Shown: positions 7,852-17,338, numbered from the stretch's first letter. The stretch: 64,000 nucleotides of DNA from Streptomyces cyaneochromogenes (GCF_003963535.1 NZ_CP034539.1:4154001-4218000), one strand, 5' to 3'. Notes: generated from the sequence alone by a model not told the origin. Numbers and translations are program-made.

Positions 7852-8489
7852 CGATCGACTGGTCGTGGATCGGCGACCACACCGACGACCTCACCACCCT
7901 GACGATCTCCCACCTCCAGGCCGCGCTCACCGCCGTCTTCCTGGGTGTCCTGATCTCCCTCCCCCTCGCGGTGATCGCCCACCGGGTCCGCCCGCTGCGC
8001 GGTTTCCTGCTCGGCGTCTCGAACGTCCTGTTCACGATCCCGTCGATCGCGGTCTTCGTACTCCTGCTCCCGGTCTCCGGCCTCACCCGCACCACCACGG
8101 TCATCGGCCTGACGATCTACACCCTGGTCGTCCTGCTCCGGAACACGGTCGAGGGCCTGGACTCGGTCCCCGTGAAGGCGAAGGAGGCCGCGAAGGCGAT
8201 GGGCACCCGCCCCCTGCGCACGCTGCTCACCGTCGAGTTCCCGCTCGCGCTCCCCGTGATCATGGCCGGCGTCCGGATCGCGACCGTCATGTCCATCTCC
8301 CTGGTCTCGGTCGCGACCTACATCGGCGACGGCGGCCTCGGCCAGCTCTTCACCGACGGCTTCCAGCGCAACTTCCCGACCCCGGTGATCGTCGGAGTGG
8401 TCCTCACCCTCCTGCTCGCCGTGGTCGCGGACGCGGCCCTGGTCGCCCTGCAGTACGTCCTGACCCCGTGGCGGAGGCGGCGAGCCTGA
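7848..8489 (+). CDS. OpuC-type ABC transporter permease 1
   Basis: 213 residues; ATG overlaps the ATPase stop (ATGA). Five to six membrane spans, with the coupling-helix motif EAAKAMGTRPLRTLLTVEFPLALPVIMAG at about 112-140, the EAA loop of binding-protein-dependent permeases that docks on the ATPase. Related to OpuCB/OpuCD. It pairs with the next gene to form the channel; a heterodimeric permease is usual for OpuC systems. Confidence 0.9.
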   Translation: MTIDWSWIGDHTDDLTTLTISHLQAALTAVFLGVLISLPLAVIAHRVRPLRGFLLGVSNVLFTIPSIAVFVLLLPVSGLTRTTTVIGLTIYTLVVLLRNTVEGLDSVPVKAKEAAKAMGTRPLRTLLTVEFPLALPVIMAGVRIATVMSISLVSVATYIGDGGLGQLFTDGFQRNFPTPVIVGVVLTLLLAVVADAALVALQYVLTPWRRRRA

Positions 8490-8490
8490 C

Positions 8491-9153
8491 ATGTACGAAC
8501 TCTTCAAGAACCTCGGCGCGTGGCTGGTCGGCGGCGAGCAGTGGGCCGGCCCGGACGGCATCGCGCACCGCCTGGCCGAGCACCTCCAGTACTCCCTCCT
8601 CGCCACCCTCATCGCGACCGCGATCGGCCTCCCCCTGGGCCTGCTGATCGGCCACACCGGCAAGGGCGCCTTCCTCGCGATCAACCTCGCGTCCTTCGGC
8701 CGCGCCCTGCCGACCGTCGGCCTCGTCGTACTGGTCTTCCTGGCCGGCGGGCTGTCCATGCTCCCGGTCTACGTCGCCCTGGTCGCCCTCGCGGTCCCGG
8801 CGATCGTCACCAACACCTACGCGGGGATGACGGCCGTCGACCCGGACGTGAAGGACGCGGCGCGCGGGCAAGGGATGCGTGGCCACCAGGTCCTCCTCCA
8901 GGTGGAACTCCCGCTCGCGCTCCCCCTGATCATGACGGGCCTGCGCCTGGCACTGATCCAGGTCGTGGCCACGGCGACCATCGCCGCGTACGTCTCCTTC
9001 GGCGGCCTGGGCCGCTACGTCTTCGACGGCCTCGCCCAGCGCGACCTCGTACAGGTGCTCGGCGGCGCGGTGCTGGTCGCCGTGGTCGCCGTGGCCCTCG
9101 ACCTGGCCCTGTCCGCCCTCCAGCGCTTCCTCTTCCGCCACCGCACCGCTTAG
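8491..9153 (+). CDS. OpuC-type ABC transporter permease 2
   Basis: 220 residues; starts 1 nt after the previous stop, with GGAGG-like sequence upstream. Multiple membrane segments; the EAA loop reads DAARGQGMRGHQVLLQVELPLALPLIMTG. Similar to permease 1, especially around the coupling helix, pointing to an old duplication. The C-terminus ends in a basic RFLFRHRTA. The binding-protein gene follows after 9 bp. Confidence 0.9.
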   Translation: MYELFKNLGAWLVGGEQWAGPDGIAHRLAEHLQYSLLATLIATAIGLPLGLLIGHTGKGAFLAINLASFGRALPTVGLVVLVFLAGGLSMLPVYVALVALAVPAIVTNTYAGMTAVDPDVKDAARGQGMRGHQVLLQVELPLALPLIMTGLRLALIQVVATATIAAYVSFGGLGRYVFDGLAQRDLVQVLGGAVLVAVVAVALDLALSALQRFLFRHRTA

Positions 9154-9162
9154 GACCCCTCG

Positions 9163-10095
9163 ATGAACCGACGCACTCTCCTCGGCGGCCTCTTCGCAGC
9201 GGCCTCCGTCCCCGCCCTCGCCGCCTGCTCCGGCGGCATCACCTCCCTGGAAGGCCAGGGCAGCGCAGGCTCCGGCGGCGGCTCCAGCAAGGACGGCATC
9301 ACCATCGGCACCGCCAACTTCACCGAGAACCAGGTGCTCGGGTACCTGTACGCGGCCGTGCTGCAGGAGGCCGGCGTGAAGGTGACGGTCCGCCCCAACC
9401 TCGGCACCCGCGAGATCCTCATCCCCGCCCTCAAGGGCGGCGACATCGACCTGCTCCCCGAGTACCAGGGCGCCCTGCTGCACTACGTCGCCCCCAAGGC
9501 GACGGCGACCGAGGAGGGCGAGATGCAGAACGCGTTGACGATCGCCCTCCCCAGCGGCCTCCAGGTGCTGCCGTACGGCATGGCCGAGGACTCGGACGCC
9601 TTCGTCGTCACCCGTGAGACGGCCCGGAAGTACGGCCTGACGTCCCTCGCCGACCTGAGGAAGCAGAACGGCAAGCTGGTCATCGGAGCGGCGCCCGAGG
9701 TGAAGAAGCGGGAGGTCGGGGTCGTGGGCCTGAAGGAGGTCTACGGGGTCGAGTTCAAGGAGTTCAAGTCCCTCGACTCCTCCGGGCCGCTGGTCAAGGG
9801 CGCCCTGAAGAAGGGCGACGTGGACGTGGCGAACCTCTTCACCACCGACACCGACATCCAGGCCAACGACTGGGTGGTGCTGACCGACCCCAAGAACCTC
9901 ATCCCCGGCCAGCACGTCGTCCCCCTCATCGCCGACCGCAAGGCCGACTCCACCGTCCGCAAGGCCCTCGCCGAACTCGGCAACACCCTGACCACCGCCC
10001 AGCTCACCGAGCTGAACCGGCAGGTGGACAAGGACAAGAAGGACCCGCAGGACGTGGCTGACGCGTACGCGAAGGAGCACGGGCTGGTGAAGTGA
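9163..10095 (+). CDS. OpuAC-family substrate-binding lipoprotein
   Basis: 310 residues. Signal peptide MNRRTLLGG... ends in the lipobox LAAC (Cys about 22), followed by a glycine/serine-rich tether. The mature domain starts GITIGTANFTENQVLGYLYA, the usual opening of glycine-betaine/choline/carnitine (OpuAC) binding proteins, and continues with GGDIDLLPEYQGALL and AYAKEHGLVK at the C-terminus. In this fold an aromatic box binds the quaternary ammonium group. From memory EgtU, the ergothioneine binding protein, belongs to the same family, which matters given the MIO-less lyase across the promoter. A stem-loop (10103-10121) follows. Confidence 0.9.
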   Translation: MNRRTLLGGLFAAASVPALAACSGGITSLEGQGSAGSGGGSSKDGITIGTANFTENQVLGYLYAAVLQEAGVKVTVRPNLGTREILIPALKGGDIDLLPEYQGALLHYVAPKATATEEGEMQNALTIALPSGLQVLPYGMAEDSDAFVVTRETARKYGLTSLADLRKQNGKLVIGAAPEVKKREVGVVGLKEVYGVEFKEFKSLDSSGPLVKGALKKGDVDVANLFTTDTDIQANDWVVLTDPKNLIPGQHVVPLIADRKADSTVRKALAELGNTLTTAQLTELNRQVDKDKKDPQDVADAYAKEHGLVK

Positions 10096-10102
10096 CGGCA
10101 CG

Positions 10103-10121
10103 CCCCCTGCCGAACAGGGGG
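10103..10121 (+). terminator. Stem-loop after the ABC operon
   Basis: CCCCCTG and CAGGGGG (7 bp) around a CCGAA loop, 7 nt after the binding-protein stop. No T-tract, as is common in Streptomyces. Confidence 0.55.
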
Positions 10122-10154
10122 GCTAACCCCAGTGCGAGCGCCCGCCCCGCTCCC

Positions 10155-10160
10155 TACCGT
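10155..10160 (+). promoter_or_regulatory. -10 box TACCGT, leaderless start of the 10168 gene
   Basis: TACCGT ends 7 nt before the ATG at 10168, and there is no Shine-Dalgarno sequence, so transcription probably starts at the ATG. Confidence 0.5.
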
Positions 10161-10167
10161 GGATCGC

Positions 10168-10608
10168 ATGACCGGAATGGACGCGCGGGACACCGAGCTC
10201 AAGAAGGAACTGAACGCCACCCTGCAGGCCCGCAGGGAGCTGGGCGACGAGTACGAGTCCGCGCTGGTCGACTCGTTCATGGAGAAGGTCGACCAGCGCA
10301 TCGACGGGGCGGTCGAGCGCCGGATGCGGCGGCAGCTGGCCGAGCAGCAGATGGTGGCGGCCCGGGGCGGCCGTTCGCCGAAACCGACGGACTCCTTCGG
10401 GGAGCGCTTCGGCTTCGGCATCGTCACGCTGGTCGTGGCGATTCCGCTGTCCGCCATCGGCGGTGGCATCGCCAACCTCTCCGGTCTGCTGGTCACCTGG
10501 ATCGGCATCGTCGGCGTGAACGTCGTGCAGGCGGCGCGTACCAACCCCGGGCTGTTCCGGGGCTGGCGCCGCAAGTCGGGCAAGAGCGAGGACCGCTGGG
10601 AGGACTGA
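10168..10608 (+). CDS. Hypothetical membrane protein with N-terminal coiled-coil region
   Basis: 146 residues from ATG 10168 (ATG 10177 also possible). The first 80 residues are charged and helical (TELKKELNATLQARREL; FMEKVDQRIDGAVERR) and likely form a coiled coil. Two hydrophobic segments follow at about 89-106 (FGIVTLVVAIPLSAIGGGIA) and 109-125 (LSGLLVTWIGIVGVNVVQ), then a basic tail RKSGKSEDRWED. No known domain is recognised. Probably transcribed alone from the leaderless promoter just upstream; the convergent SDR gene ends 12 bp beyond its stop. Confidence 0.68.
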   Translation: MTGMDARDTELKKELNATLQARRELGDEYESALVDSFMEKVDQRIDGAVERRMRRQLAEQQMVAARGGRSPKPTDSFGERFGFGIVTLVVAIPLSAIGGGIANLSGLLVTWIGIVGVNVVQAARTNPGLFRGWRRKSGKSEDRWED

Positions 10609-10620
10609 GCCTCCCCGGGC

Positions 10621-11385
10621 TCAGACCTGCCGGGTCGGCAGCACCATCAGCTGCCGCAGGTTCATGTGCCGGGGGCGGCTGGTGACGTAAGCGACGACAT
10701 CGGCGAGCTCCGCGGGCGCCAGTGCGCCGAACGCCTCGACCAGCCCGGCGAGCTGCTCCCGCATTCCGTCGTCCTCGACATGTGTGGCGATCTCGGTCTC
10801 CGTCACCCCGGGCTCGATGTTGGTGACCCGCACGTCCCGCGGACCGAACTCGCCACGCAGCAGCGCCGAGAGCTGGGTGACCGCGGCCTTCGTCGCCCCG
10901 TACACGGCGATGCCCTGGAAGCCGGTCAGATGCGCGGCGATGGACGAGATGTTCACCAGGTCCGCGCTGCGGCCCTGCGCGGCGGCGGCCGTCAGGTCCT
11001 TGGCGAAGGCACTGGTGACGCGCACGACCCCGGTGACATTGGTGTCGATCATCCGCTGCGACTCCTCGGCCGGCGCGTCCTCGATCGCGTTCATCAGCGC
11101 GATGCCGGCGTTGTTGACCACCAGGTCGACGGTCCCGTACGCCGCATGGATCCGTTCCACGGCGGTCGCGACGGACGCGTCGTCGGTGACATCGGCGACC
11201 ACGGCCAGTGCCTGCCCGCCGTCGGCCCGGATCTTCTCGGCGACGGCGTCGAGCCGCTCCGCCCGCCGCGCCAGCAGCGCGACCTTCGCCCCCTCCGCGG
11301 CCAGCCGGACGGCGATGGCCTCGCCGATGCCACTGGCGGCCCCGGTGACGACGGCCGTACGTCCGGCCAGGTTCTCGTACGACAT
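10621..11385 (-). CDS. Short-chain dehydrogenase/reductase (classical SDR)
   Basis: 254 residues. The ATG at 11385 is chosen for GAGGAG 7 nt upstream and because the protein then opens with the usual SDR strand (MSYENLAGRTAVVTGAASGIGEAIA). Rossmann motif TGAASGIG (about 14-21), VVNNAG, ISS (catalytic Ser) and YGATK (catalytic Tyr and Lys) are intact, so it is an active NAD(P)-dependent oxidoreductase; ADVTDD after strand 3 fits the usual adenine-binding loop. Substrate unknown. It is divergent from an XRE/MmyB regulator 148 bp away, an arrangement in which the regulator often represses the SDR. Confidence 0.9.
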   Translation of the reverse strand: MSYENLAGRTAVVTGAASGIGEAIAVRLAAEGAKVALLARRAERLDAVAEKIRADGGQALAVVADVTDDASVATAVERIHAAYGTVDLVVNNAGIALMNAIEDAPAEESQRMIDTNVTGVVRVTSAFAKDLTAAAAQGRSADLVNISSIAAHLTGFQGIAVYGATKAAVTQLSALLRGEFGPRDVRVTNIEPGVTETEIATHVEDDGMREQLAGLVEAFGALAPAELADVVAYVTSRPRHMNLRQLMVLPTRQV

Positions 11386-11462
11386 TGAGGTGCTCCTCGG
11401 GGAAGTCCGCCGGGGCGTCTCCCCGGCCTCGGCTCCGACTCTCCGCCGCCCTGGCCGCCGTA

Positions 11463-11485
11463 CCCAGGGATGAGCTTTTCCTGGG
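11463..11485. promoter_or_regulatory. Inverted repeat between the SDR and XRE genes
   Basis: CCCAGG and CCTGGG separated by 11 nt, with a further partial copy (CAGTACCAGG) next to it, between the divergent starts. Candidate operator for the adjacent MmyB-type regulator. Confidence 0.4.
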
Positions 11486-11520
11486 TCTGCCAGTACCAGG
11501 TTCGGATCCGGCCCCTCCCC

Positions 11521-11526
11521 TACGAT
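11521..11526 (+). promoter_or_regulatory. -10 box TACGAT, leaderless start of the XRE regulator
   Basis: TACGAT ends 7 nt before the ATG at 11534, with no Shine-Dalgarno sequence. Confidence 0.5.
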
Positions 11527-11533
11527 CGAGCCC

Positions 11534-12361
11534 ATGGACGGGGAACTCGGAGACTTCCTGCGCTCACGCCGCGCCCGCATCCAGCCCGAAGAGGTCGGGC
11601 TGCCCTCGTACGGCCGCCGCCGGGTGCCCGGGCTGCGCCGCGAGGAGGTGGCGCAGCTGGCCGGGGTGAGCGTCGACTACTACATCCGACTCGAACAGGG
11701 CCGGGGCCCGAGCGTCTCGGACGCCGTCCTGGACTCCATCGCGCGGGTGCTGCGCATGGACGAGACCGAGCACGCCTATCTGATCACGGTGGCCCGCCCG
11801 CCGAAGAAGGCCGAGCGCCGCCGGATCGCACCGCTCCGCGTCCGTCCCGGCGTCCAGCTGCTGCTCGACAGCATGGAGCGCTCCCCGGCGTTCGTCCTCG
11901 GACCTGGCATGGGCGCCCTCGCCTGGAACGCCCTAGGCGACGCCGTGCACGGCTTCAGCCGCATGCCCCCCGGCCGGCGCAACCCCGTCCGCCAGCTCTT
12001 CCTCGACCCCGAGGGCCGCGATCTCTACGTCGACCGGGCCACGGCGGCCACCCAGTGCGTCGCCAACCTGCGCCTGAGCGCGGGCGCCCACCCCGACGAC
12101 CCCGGCCTGCGCGACCTGGTCGGCGAACTCTCCCTCAAGAGCGAGGAATTCCGCCGCCTGTGGGCAGACCACCAGGTCAAGGCATGCCTGTACGGCGTGA
12201 AACACCTCCGGCACCCGGTCGCGGGCCTGCTGACCCTGTCGTACGAGTCCCTGGCACTCCCGGAGACACCGGGACAGACCGTCGTGATCTACACGGCGGA
12301 ACCGGGGTCGGAGACGGCGGAGAGGCTGGCGCTGCTGGGGAGTTGGGCAACCGCCCACTGA
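11534..12361 (+). CDS. XRE-family regulator with MmyB-like ligand-binding domain
   Basis: 275 residues. HTH at about 8-75 (FLRSRRARIQPEEVGLP... LRREEVAQLAGVSVDYYIRLEQGRG), the hallmark start of the Streptomyces MmyB family. The C-terminal domain (about 105-265; FVLGPGMGALAWNALGDAV, LRLSAGAHPDDPGLRDLVGEL, VKHLRHPVAGLLTLSYESLALPE) is the MmyB/PAS-like pocket, which in the known structure binds a fatty acid. These regulators usually sit beside, and control, a short-chain dehydrogenase, as here. Likely leaderless. A long hairpin follows the stop. Confidence 0.92.
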   Translation: MDGELGDFLRSRRARIQPEEVGLPSYGRRRVPGLRREEVAQLAGVSVDYYIRLEQGRGPSVSDAVLDSIARVLRMDETEHAYLITVARPPKKAERRRIAPLRVRPGVQLLLDSMERSPAFVLGPGMGALAWNALGDAVHGFSRMPPGRRNPVRQLFLDPEGRDLYVDRATAATQCVANLRLSAGAHPDDPGLRDLVGELSLKSEEFRRLWADHQVKACLYGVKHLRHPVAGLLTLSYESLALPETPGQTVVIYTAEPGSETAERLALLGSWATAH

Positions 12362-12383
12362 GCCGGAGGACCGGAAAGCTATG

Positions 12384-12438
12384 CGCGGGGACCGCCGCAC
12401 CCCCGTTGCCGGGGGGCGGGACGACGGCGGTCCCCGCG
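12384..12438. terminator. Long hairpin between convergent XRE and cbs genes
   Basis: A 14-bp perfect inverted repeat, CGCGGGGACCGCCG at 12384 and its complement at 12425, with a 27-nt loop. Placed 22 nt after the XRE stop; probably bidirectional. Confidence 0.7.
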
Positions 12439-12704
12439 AGGGACGCGGGCCGGGTCAGGGCCGGGCTTGCGCGTCCTAGGCGTCTGTGGAGGTCCGGGAG
12501 CCGCTCCGGAGGTCCGTGACGCCGTTTTTGTGCCGGCTGGGCGGGGAGCCGCTCCCGCCCTGCCGACACCCACTAATGTGCCGGACCCGTGTTAAGCGGG
12601 TGCTGCGTGGACGTGACGCGTGCGTACCAGTTCCGCGACGGTCCGAGCGGCGCCGGTCACCGCAAGTTCGCCGCGGTCACGGCCCGTTCACCGCAAGTTC
12701 GCCG
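12439..12704. other. Non-coding gap downstream of cbs with an 18-bp direct repeat
   Basis: Apart from the terminator upstream, the gap holds a direct repeat (TCACCGCAAGTTCGCCGC at 12657-12674 and 12688-12705, spacing 31 bp). The second copy touches the cbs stop codon. No convincing gene is seen. Confidence 0.6.
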
Positions 12705-14093
<1,389 letters not shown>

Positions 14094-14259
14094 CGTTGTC
14101 TCCGGATGCTGCAAAAGGGGTGGTCGTAGTGGTTACGCCAGCCTAAGGCCCTGTGGCCTGCACGGGCCCGTGAAGGTCGTTCACCCGCCGTTGGGATTGG
14201 GCCACGGTCCGTGCGGGGCAATCAGTGGATGTACGGCTATGAGGAGGTGGCGGCGACGC

Positions 14260-15285
14260 ATGACGAGCATGTCGAGGGCGCGGGTGGCCCGGCGGATCGC
14301 GGCCGGCGCCGCGTACGGCGGAGGCGGGATCGGCCTCGTCGGCGCGGCGGCCGTCGGTCTGCTCCTCGCCGAGGTGCGGCTGGCCAGGCGCCACGTGGGC
14401 AACGGCACCAACAACCACGTACCGAACGCCGAAGGCGGGTACGGCCACTCATACGACACCGCGGGCGAACCGCCGCTGCGCCTGACGATTCTGGGTGACT
14501 CGACGGCCGCGGGCCAGGGTGTGCACCGGGCGGGGCAGACGCCGGGGGCGTTGCTGGCGTCGGGGCTTGCGGCGGTGGCGGAACGGCCGGTGGTGCTGCG
14601 CAACGTGGCCCTGCCGGGTGCCCGTTCGGACGACCTGGACCGCCAGGTGGCCCTGGTGCTCGCCGACCCCGCCCTGGCGCCCGACGTCTGCGTGATCATG
14701 GTCGGCGCGAACGACGTCACGAACCGCATGCCGCCGACGCGCTCGGTGCGTCACCTGTCTTCGGCGGTACGGCGTCTGCGCACGGCCGGCGCGGAGGTGG
14801 TGGTCGGCACGTGCCCCGATCTCGGCACGATCGAGCCGGTGCAGCAGCCCCTGCGCTGGCTGGCCAGAAGGGCCTCACGCCAGTTGGCGGCCGCCCAGAC
14901 GATCGGCGTCGTCGAACAGGGCGGCCGTACGGTGTCGCTGGGCGACCTGCTGGGGCCCGAGTTCGCGGCGAACCCGCGTGAGCTCTTCGGTCCCGACAAC
15001 TACCACCCCTCGGCGGAGGGGTACGCCACGGCGGCGATGGCGGTGCTGCCGACGGTCTGCGCGGCCCTCGGGCTCTGGCCGGCCGAGGAGGAGCGTCCCG
15101 ACGTCAGCCGCCGTGAGGGCTTCCTGCCGGTCGCCCGCGCTGCGGCCGAGGCCGCGTCGGAGGCGGGCACGGAGGTCACGGCCGCGATGCCGACCGGCCC
15201 GAAGGGGCCGTGGGCCCTGCTGAAGCGCCGCCGCCGTCGGCGCGTCCCCGAGCCGGACCGCGCACCGGCGACGCCGTCGCCCTGA
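14260..15285 (+). CDS. SGNH/GDSL-family esterase with N-terminal membrane anchor
   Basis: 341 residues from ATG 14260 (AGGAGG 12 nt upstream; in-frame ATGs at 14239 and 14269 are alternatives). A hydrophobic stretch AAYGGGGIGLVGAAAVGLLL near the N-terminus acts as signal or anchor. Catalytic blocks: I, LTILGDSTAAGQG (Ser about 80); III, MVGANDVTN (Asn); V, DNYHPSAEGY (Asp and His). It is therefore an active serine hydrolase of the SGNH fold, possibly acting on lipids or on acetylated wall polymers outside the cell. The basic tail KRRRRRRVPEPDR is unusual. The palindromic repeat element begins 15 bp after its stop. Confidence 0.85.
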   Translation: MTSMSRARVARRIAAGAAYGGGGIGLVGAAAVGLLLAEVRLARRHVGNGTNNHVPNAEGGYGHSYDTAGEPPLRLTILGDSTAAGQGVHRAGQTPGALLASGLAAVAERPVVLRNVALPGARSDDLDRQVALVLADPALAPDVCVIMVGANDVTNRMPPTRSVRHLSSAVRRLRTAGAEVVVGTCPDLGTIEPVQQPLRWLARRASRQLAAAQTIGVVEQGGRTVSLGDLLGPEFAANPRELFGPDNYHPSAEGYATAAMAVLPTVCAALGLWPAEEERPDVSRREGFLPVARAAAEAASEAGTEVTAAMPTGPKGPWALLKRRRRRRVPEPDRAPATPSP

Positions 15286-15299
15286 ACGCCGGGGAGGAT

Positions 15300-15848
15300 C
15301 TCGCCCCCGCCGCCCCTACCCGTCCCATCCTTCTGGGGCTCCGCCCCAGACCCCGCTCCTCAAACGCCGGAGGGGCTGGATTTTGCCGGCGGCGCTGGAC
15401 TTCGCCGGGCCCGGCATTTCAGCCCGCCCGGCGTTTGAGGACGAGGCCTCACCGTCCCGAGCCCCCACCCACCCCTACGGGGCGTGCTTTAGGCGGGGGT
15501 CACCTGTCGGCGCCGGCCCCGGCAATTTCAGCCCGTCCGGCGTTTGAGAACGAGGCCCCGCCATCCCGAGCCCCCACCCACCCGCAGGGGGCGTGCTTTA
15601 GGCGGGGGTCACCTGTCGGCGCCGGCCCCGGCAATTTCAGCCCGTCCGGCGTTTGAGAACGAGGCCCCACCATCCCGAGCCCCCACCCACCCGCAGGGGG
15701 CGTGCTTTAGGCGGGGGTCACTTGTCGCCGCCGGGCCCGGCAATTTCAGCCCGTCCGGCGTTTGAGGACGAGGCCCCTTCAGGGCCGAAGCGGGGGTCTG
15801 GGGGCGGCAGCCCCCAGGGGCGGGACGGGTAGGGGCGGCGGGGGCGAG
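15300..15848. repeat. Large palindromic element, copy 1 (27-bp terminal inverted repeats, expanded centre)
   Basis: The ends are exact inverted repeats: the 27 bp at 15300-15326 (CTCGCCCCCGCCGCCCC...) are the complement of 15822-15848. Inside the left arm lie a CTGGGGCTCCGCCCCAG hairpin and CTCAAACGCCGGAGGGGCTG, whose complement-like partner recurs in the right half as TCAGCCCGTCCGGCGTTTGAG. The centre holds the 109-bp tandem array. A compact copy lies at 53326-53518. No transposase and no clear target duplication. Intergenic, between two same-strand genes. Confidence 0.85.
15412..15780. repeat. 109-bp tandem repeat array, about 3.3 copies
   Basis: The block beginning AGCCCG(T/C)CCGGCGTTTGAG recurs at 15421, 15530, 15639 and 15748, exactly 109 bp apart; the last copy is partial. 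Units differ at a few positions (for example gaggac or gagaac). Each carries the conserved inner-arm sequence of the palindrome plus about 85 bp ending GCGTGCTTTAGGCGGGGGTCAC. Open frames here are by-products of repetition. Confidence 0.9.
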
Positions 15849-16024
15849 GAAAGCAAGCGCTTAGAAAATTGCGGCCAGGGTCACACCCTCACACCCGTGA
15901 CCCGATACGTACGTACGGGTAACTTCCCTCACAGCCCTGCCCGACCCCCCGGTATGCCCACCCGTCGCCCGACCGCCACCCCTCAACGAGGCGCTACGCG
16001 CCGCACCTTTCAACTGGAGCCGTG
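15849..16024. other. Thiolase upstream region
   Basis: 176 bp between the palindrome and the thiolase start, with locally AT-rich patches (GCTTAGAAAATTG; CGATACGTACGTACGG) that could house a promoter. No defined operator seen; GGAG lies 5 nt before the ATG. Confidence 0.4.
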
Positions 16025-17245
16025 ATGCCCGAAGCCGTGATCGTCTCGACCGCCCGCTCCCCCATCGGCCGCGCCTTCAAGGGCTCCCTGAAAGACCTGC
16101 GCCCCGACGACCTCACCACCACGATCATCCAGGCGGCCCTCGCCAAGGTCCCCGAGCTGGACCCGCGCGACATCGACGACCTGATGCTCGGCTGCGGCCT
16201 CCCCGGCGGCGAGCAGGGCAACAACCTCGGCCGCATCGTCGCCGTACAGATGGGCATGGACCACCTCCCCGGCTGCACCATCACCCGGTACTGCAGCTCC
16301 TCCCTGCAGACCTCCCGCATGGCCCTGCACGCCATCAAGGCCGGCGAGGGCGACGTCTTCATCTCGGCCGGTGTCGAGACGGTCTCCCGCTTCACCAAGG
16401 GCAACTCCGACAGCCTCCCGGACACGCACAACCCCCTCTTCGCCGAGGCCGAGGCCCGCACCGCCGCCGTAGCGGAGCAGGAGGGCACGACCTGGCACGA
16501 CCCGCGCGAGGACGGGCTCGTCCCGGACGCGTACATCGCCATGGGCCAGACCGCGGAGAACCTCGCCCGGATGAAGGGCCTCACCCGCCAGGAACTGGAC
16601 GAGTTCGGCGTCCGCTCGCAGAACCTCGCCGAGGAAGCCATCAAGAACGGCTTCTGGGAGCGCGAGATCACCCCGGTGACCCTCCCCGACGGCACGGTCG
16701 TCTCCAAGGACGACGGCCCGCGCGCCGGCGTCACCATGGAGGCCGTCGGCGGCCTGAAGCCGGTCTTCCGCCCCGACGGTCTGGTCACCGCCGGCAACTG
16801 CTGCCCCCTGAACGACGGCGCCGCCGCGCTCGTCATCATGTCCGACACCAAGGCCCGCGAGCTCGGCCTCACCCCGCTCGCCCGCATCGTGTCCACCGGC
16901 GTCTCGGGCCTGTCCCCCGAGATCATGGGCCTGGGCCCGGTGGAGGCGTCCCAGCAGGCCCTGCGCCGCGCCGGCCTCACCATCGACGACATCGACCTGG
17001 TCGAGATCAACGAGGCGTTCGCCGCCCAGGTGATCCCCTCCTACCGCGACCTGGGCATCGACATCGACAAGCTGAACGTCAACGGCGGCGCCATCGCCGT
17101 CGGCCACCCCTTCGGCATGACCGGCGCCCGCATCACCACCACGCTCATCAACTCCCTCCAGCACCACGACAAGCAGTTCGGCCTGGAGACGATGTGCGTC
17201 GGCGGCGGCCAGGGCATGGCGATGGTCATCGAGCGCCTCAGCTGA
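16025..17245 (+). CDS. Acetyl-CoA C-acetyltransferase (thiolase)
   Basis: 406 residues. It either condenses two acetyl-CoA to acetoacetyl-CoA or cleaves 3-ketoacyl-CoA in beta-oxidation. ATG 16025 follows GGAG by 5 nt (a GTG codon directly precedes it). Acylated cysteine in TRYCSSSLQTS (about Cys 89), NEAFAAQ, the His in GGAIAVGHPFGMTGAR (about 359) and the second Cys in MCVGGGQG are all intact. The FadA-like insert with TWHDPREDGLVPDAYIAMGQ suggests broad 3-ketoacyl-CoA specificity. Monocistronic: upstream is the palindromic repeat, downstream a strong T-tailed terminator. Confidence 0.93.
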   Translation: MPEAVIVSTARSPIGRAFKGSLKDLRPDDLTTTIIQAALAKVPELDPRDIDDLMLGCGLPGGEQGNNLGRIVAVQMGMDHLPGCTITRYCSSSLQTSRMALHAIKAGEGDVFISAGVETVSRFTKGNSDSLPDTHNPLFAEAEARTAAVAEQEGTTWHDPREDGLVPDAYIAMGQTAENLARMKGLTRQELDEFGVRSQNLAEEAIKNGFWEREITPVTLPDGTVVSKDDGPRAGVTMEAVGGLKPVFRPDGLVTAGNCCPLNDGAAALVIMSDTKARELGLTPLARIVSTGVSGLSPEIMGLGPVEASQQALRRAGLTIDDIDLVEINEAFAAQVIPSYRDLGIDIDKLNVNGGAIAVGHPFGMTGARITTTLINSLQHHDKQFGLETMCVGGGQGMAMVIERLS

Positions 17246-17297
17246 AGCCCTCGACACCAACCCCTGAGTAGTCAACTCGCGACCCACCGTGAGCCTT

Positions 17298-17338
17298 CGG
17301 CCCAGAACCCGGGAAACTCCAAGGTTCTGGGCCGTTTT
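17298..17338 (+). terminator. Intrinsic terminator after the thiolase gene
   Basis: CGGCCCAGAACC and GGTTCTGGGCCG form a perfect 12-bp stem with a 13-nt loop, followed by TTTT. One of the few T-tailed terminators in the window. The rest of the 286-bp gap shows nothing definite. Confidence 0.9.

Noticed and set aside
14094..14114. TTG start of cystathionine beta-synthase
   Set aside because: GTG 14093 has a better spaced GGAG and gives the usual N-terminus.
15210..15765. Open frames inside the 109-bp repeats
   Set aside because: They arise from the repeat and restart in each copy; no start signals or recognisable domains.
15412..15780. CRISPR array
   Set aside because: The repeats are contiguous and 109 bp long, with no unique spacers and no cas genes.
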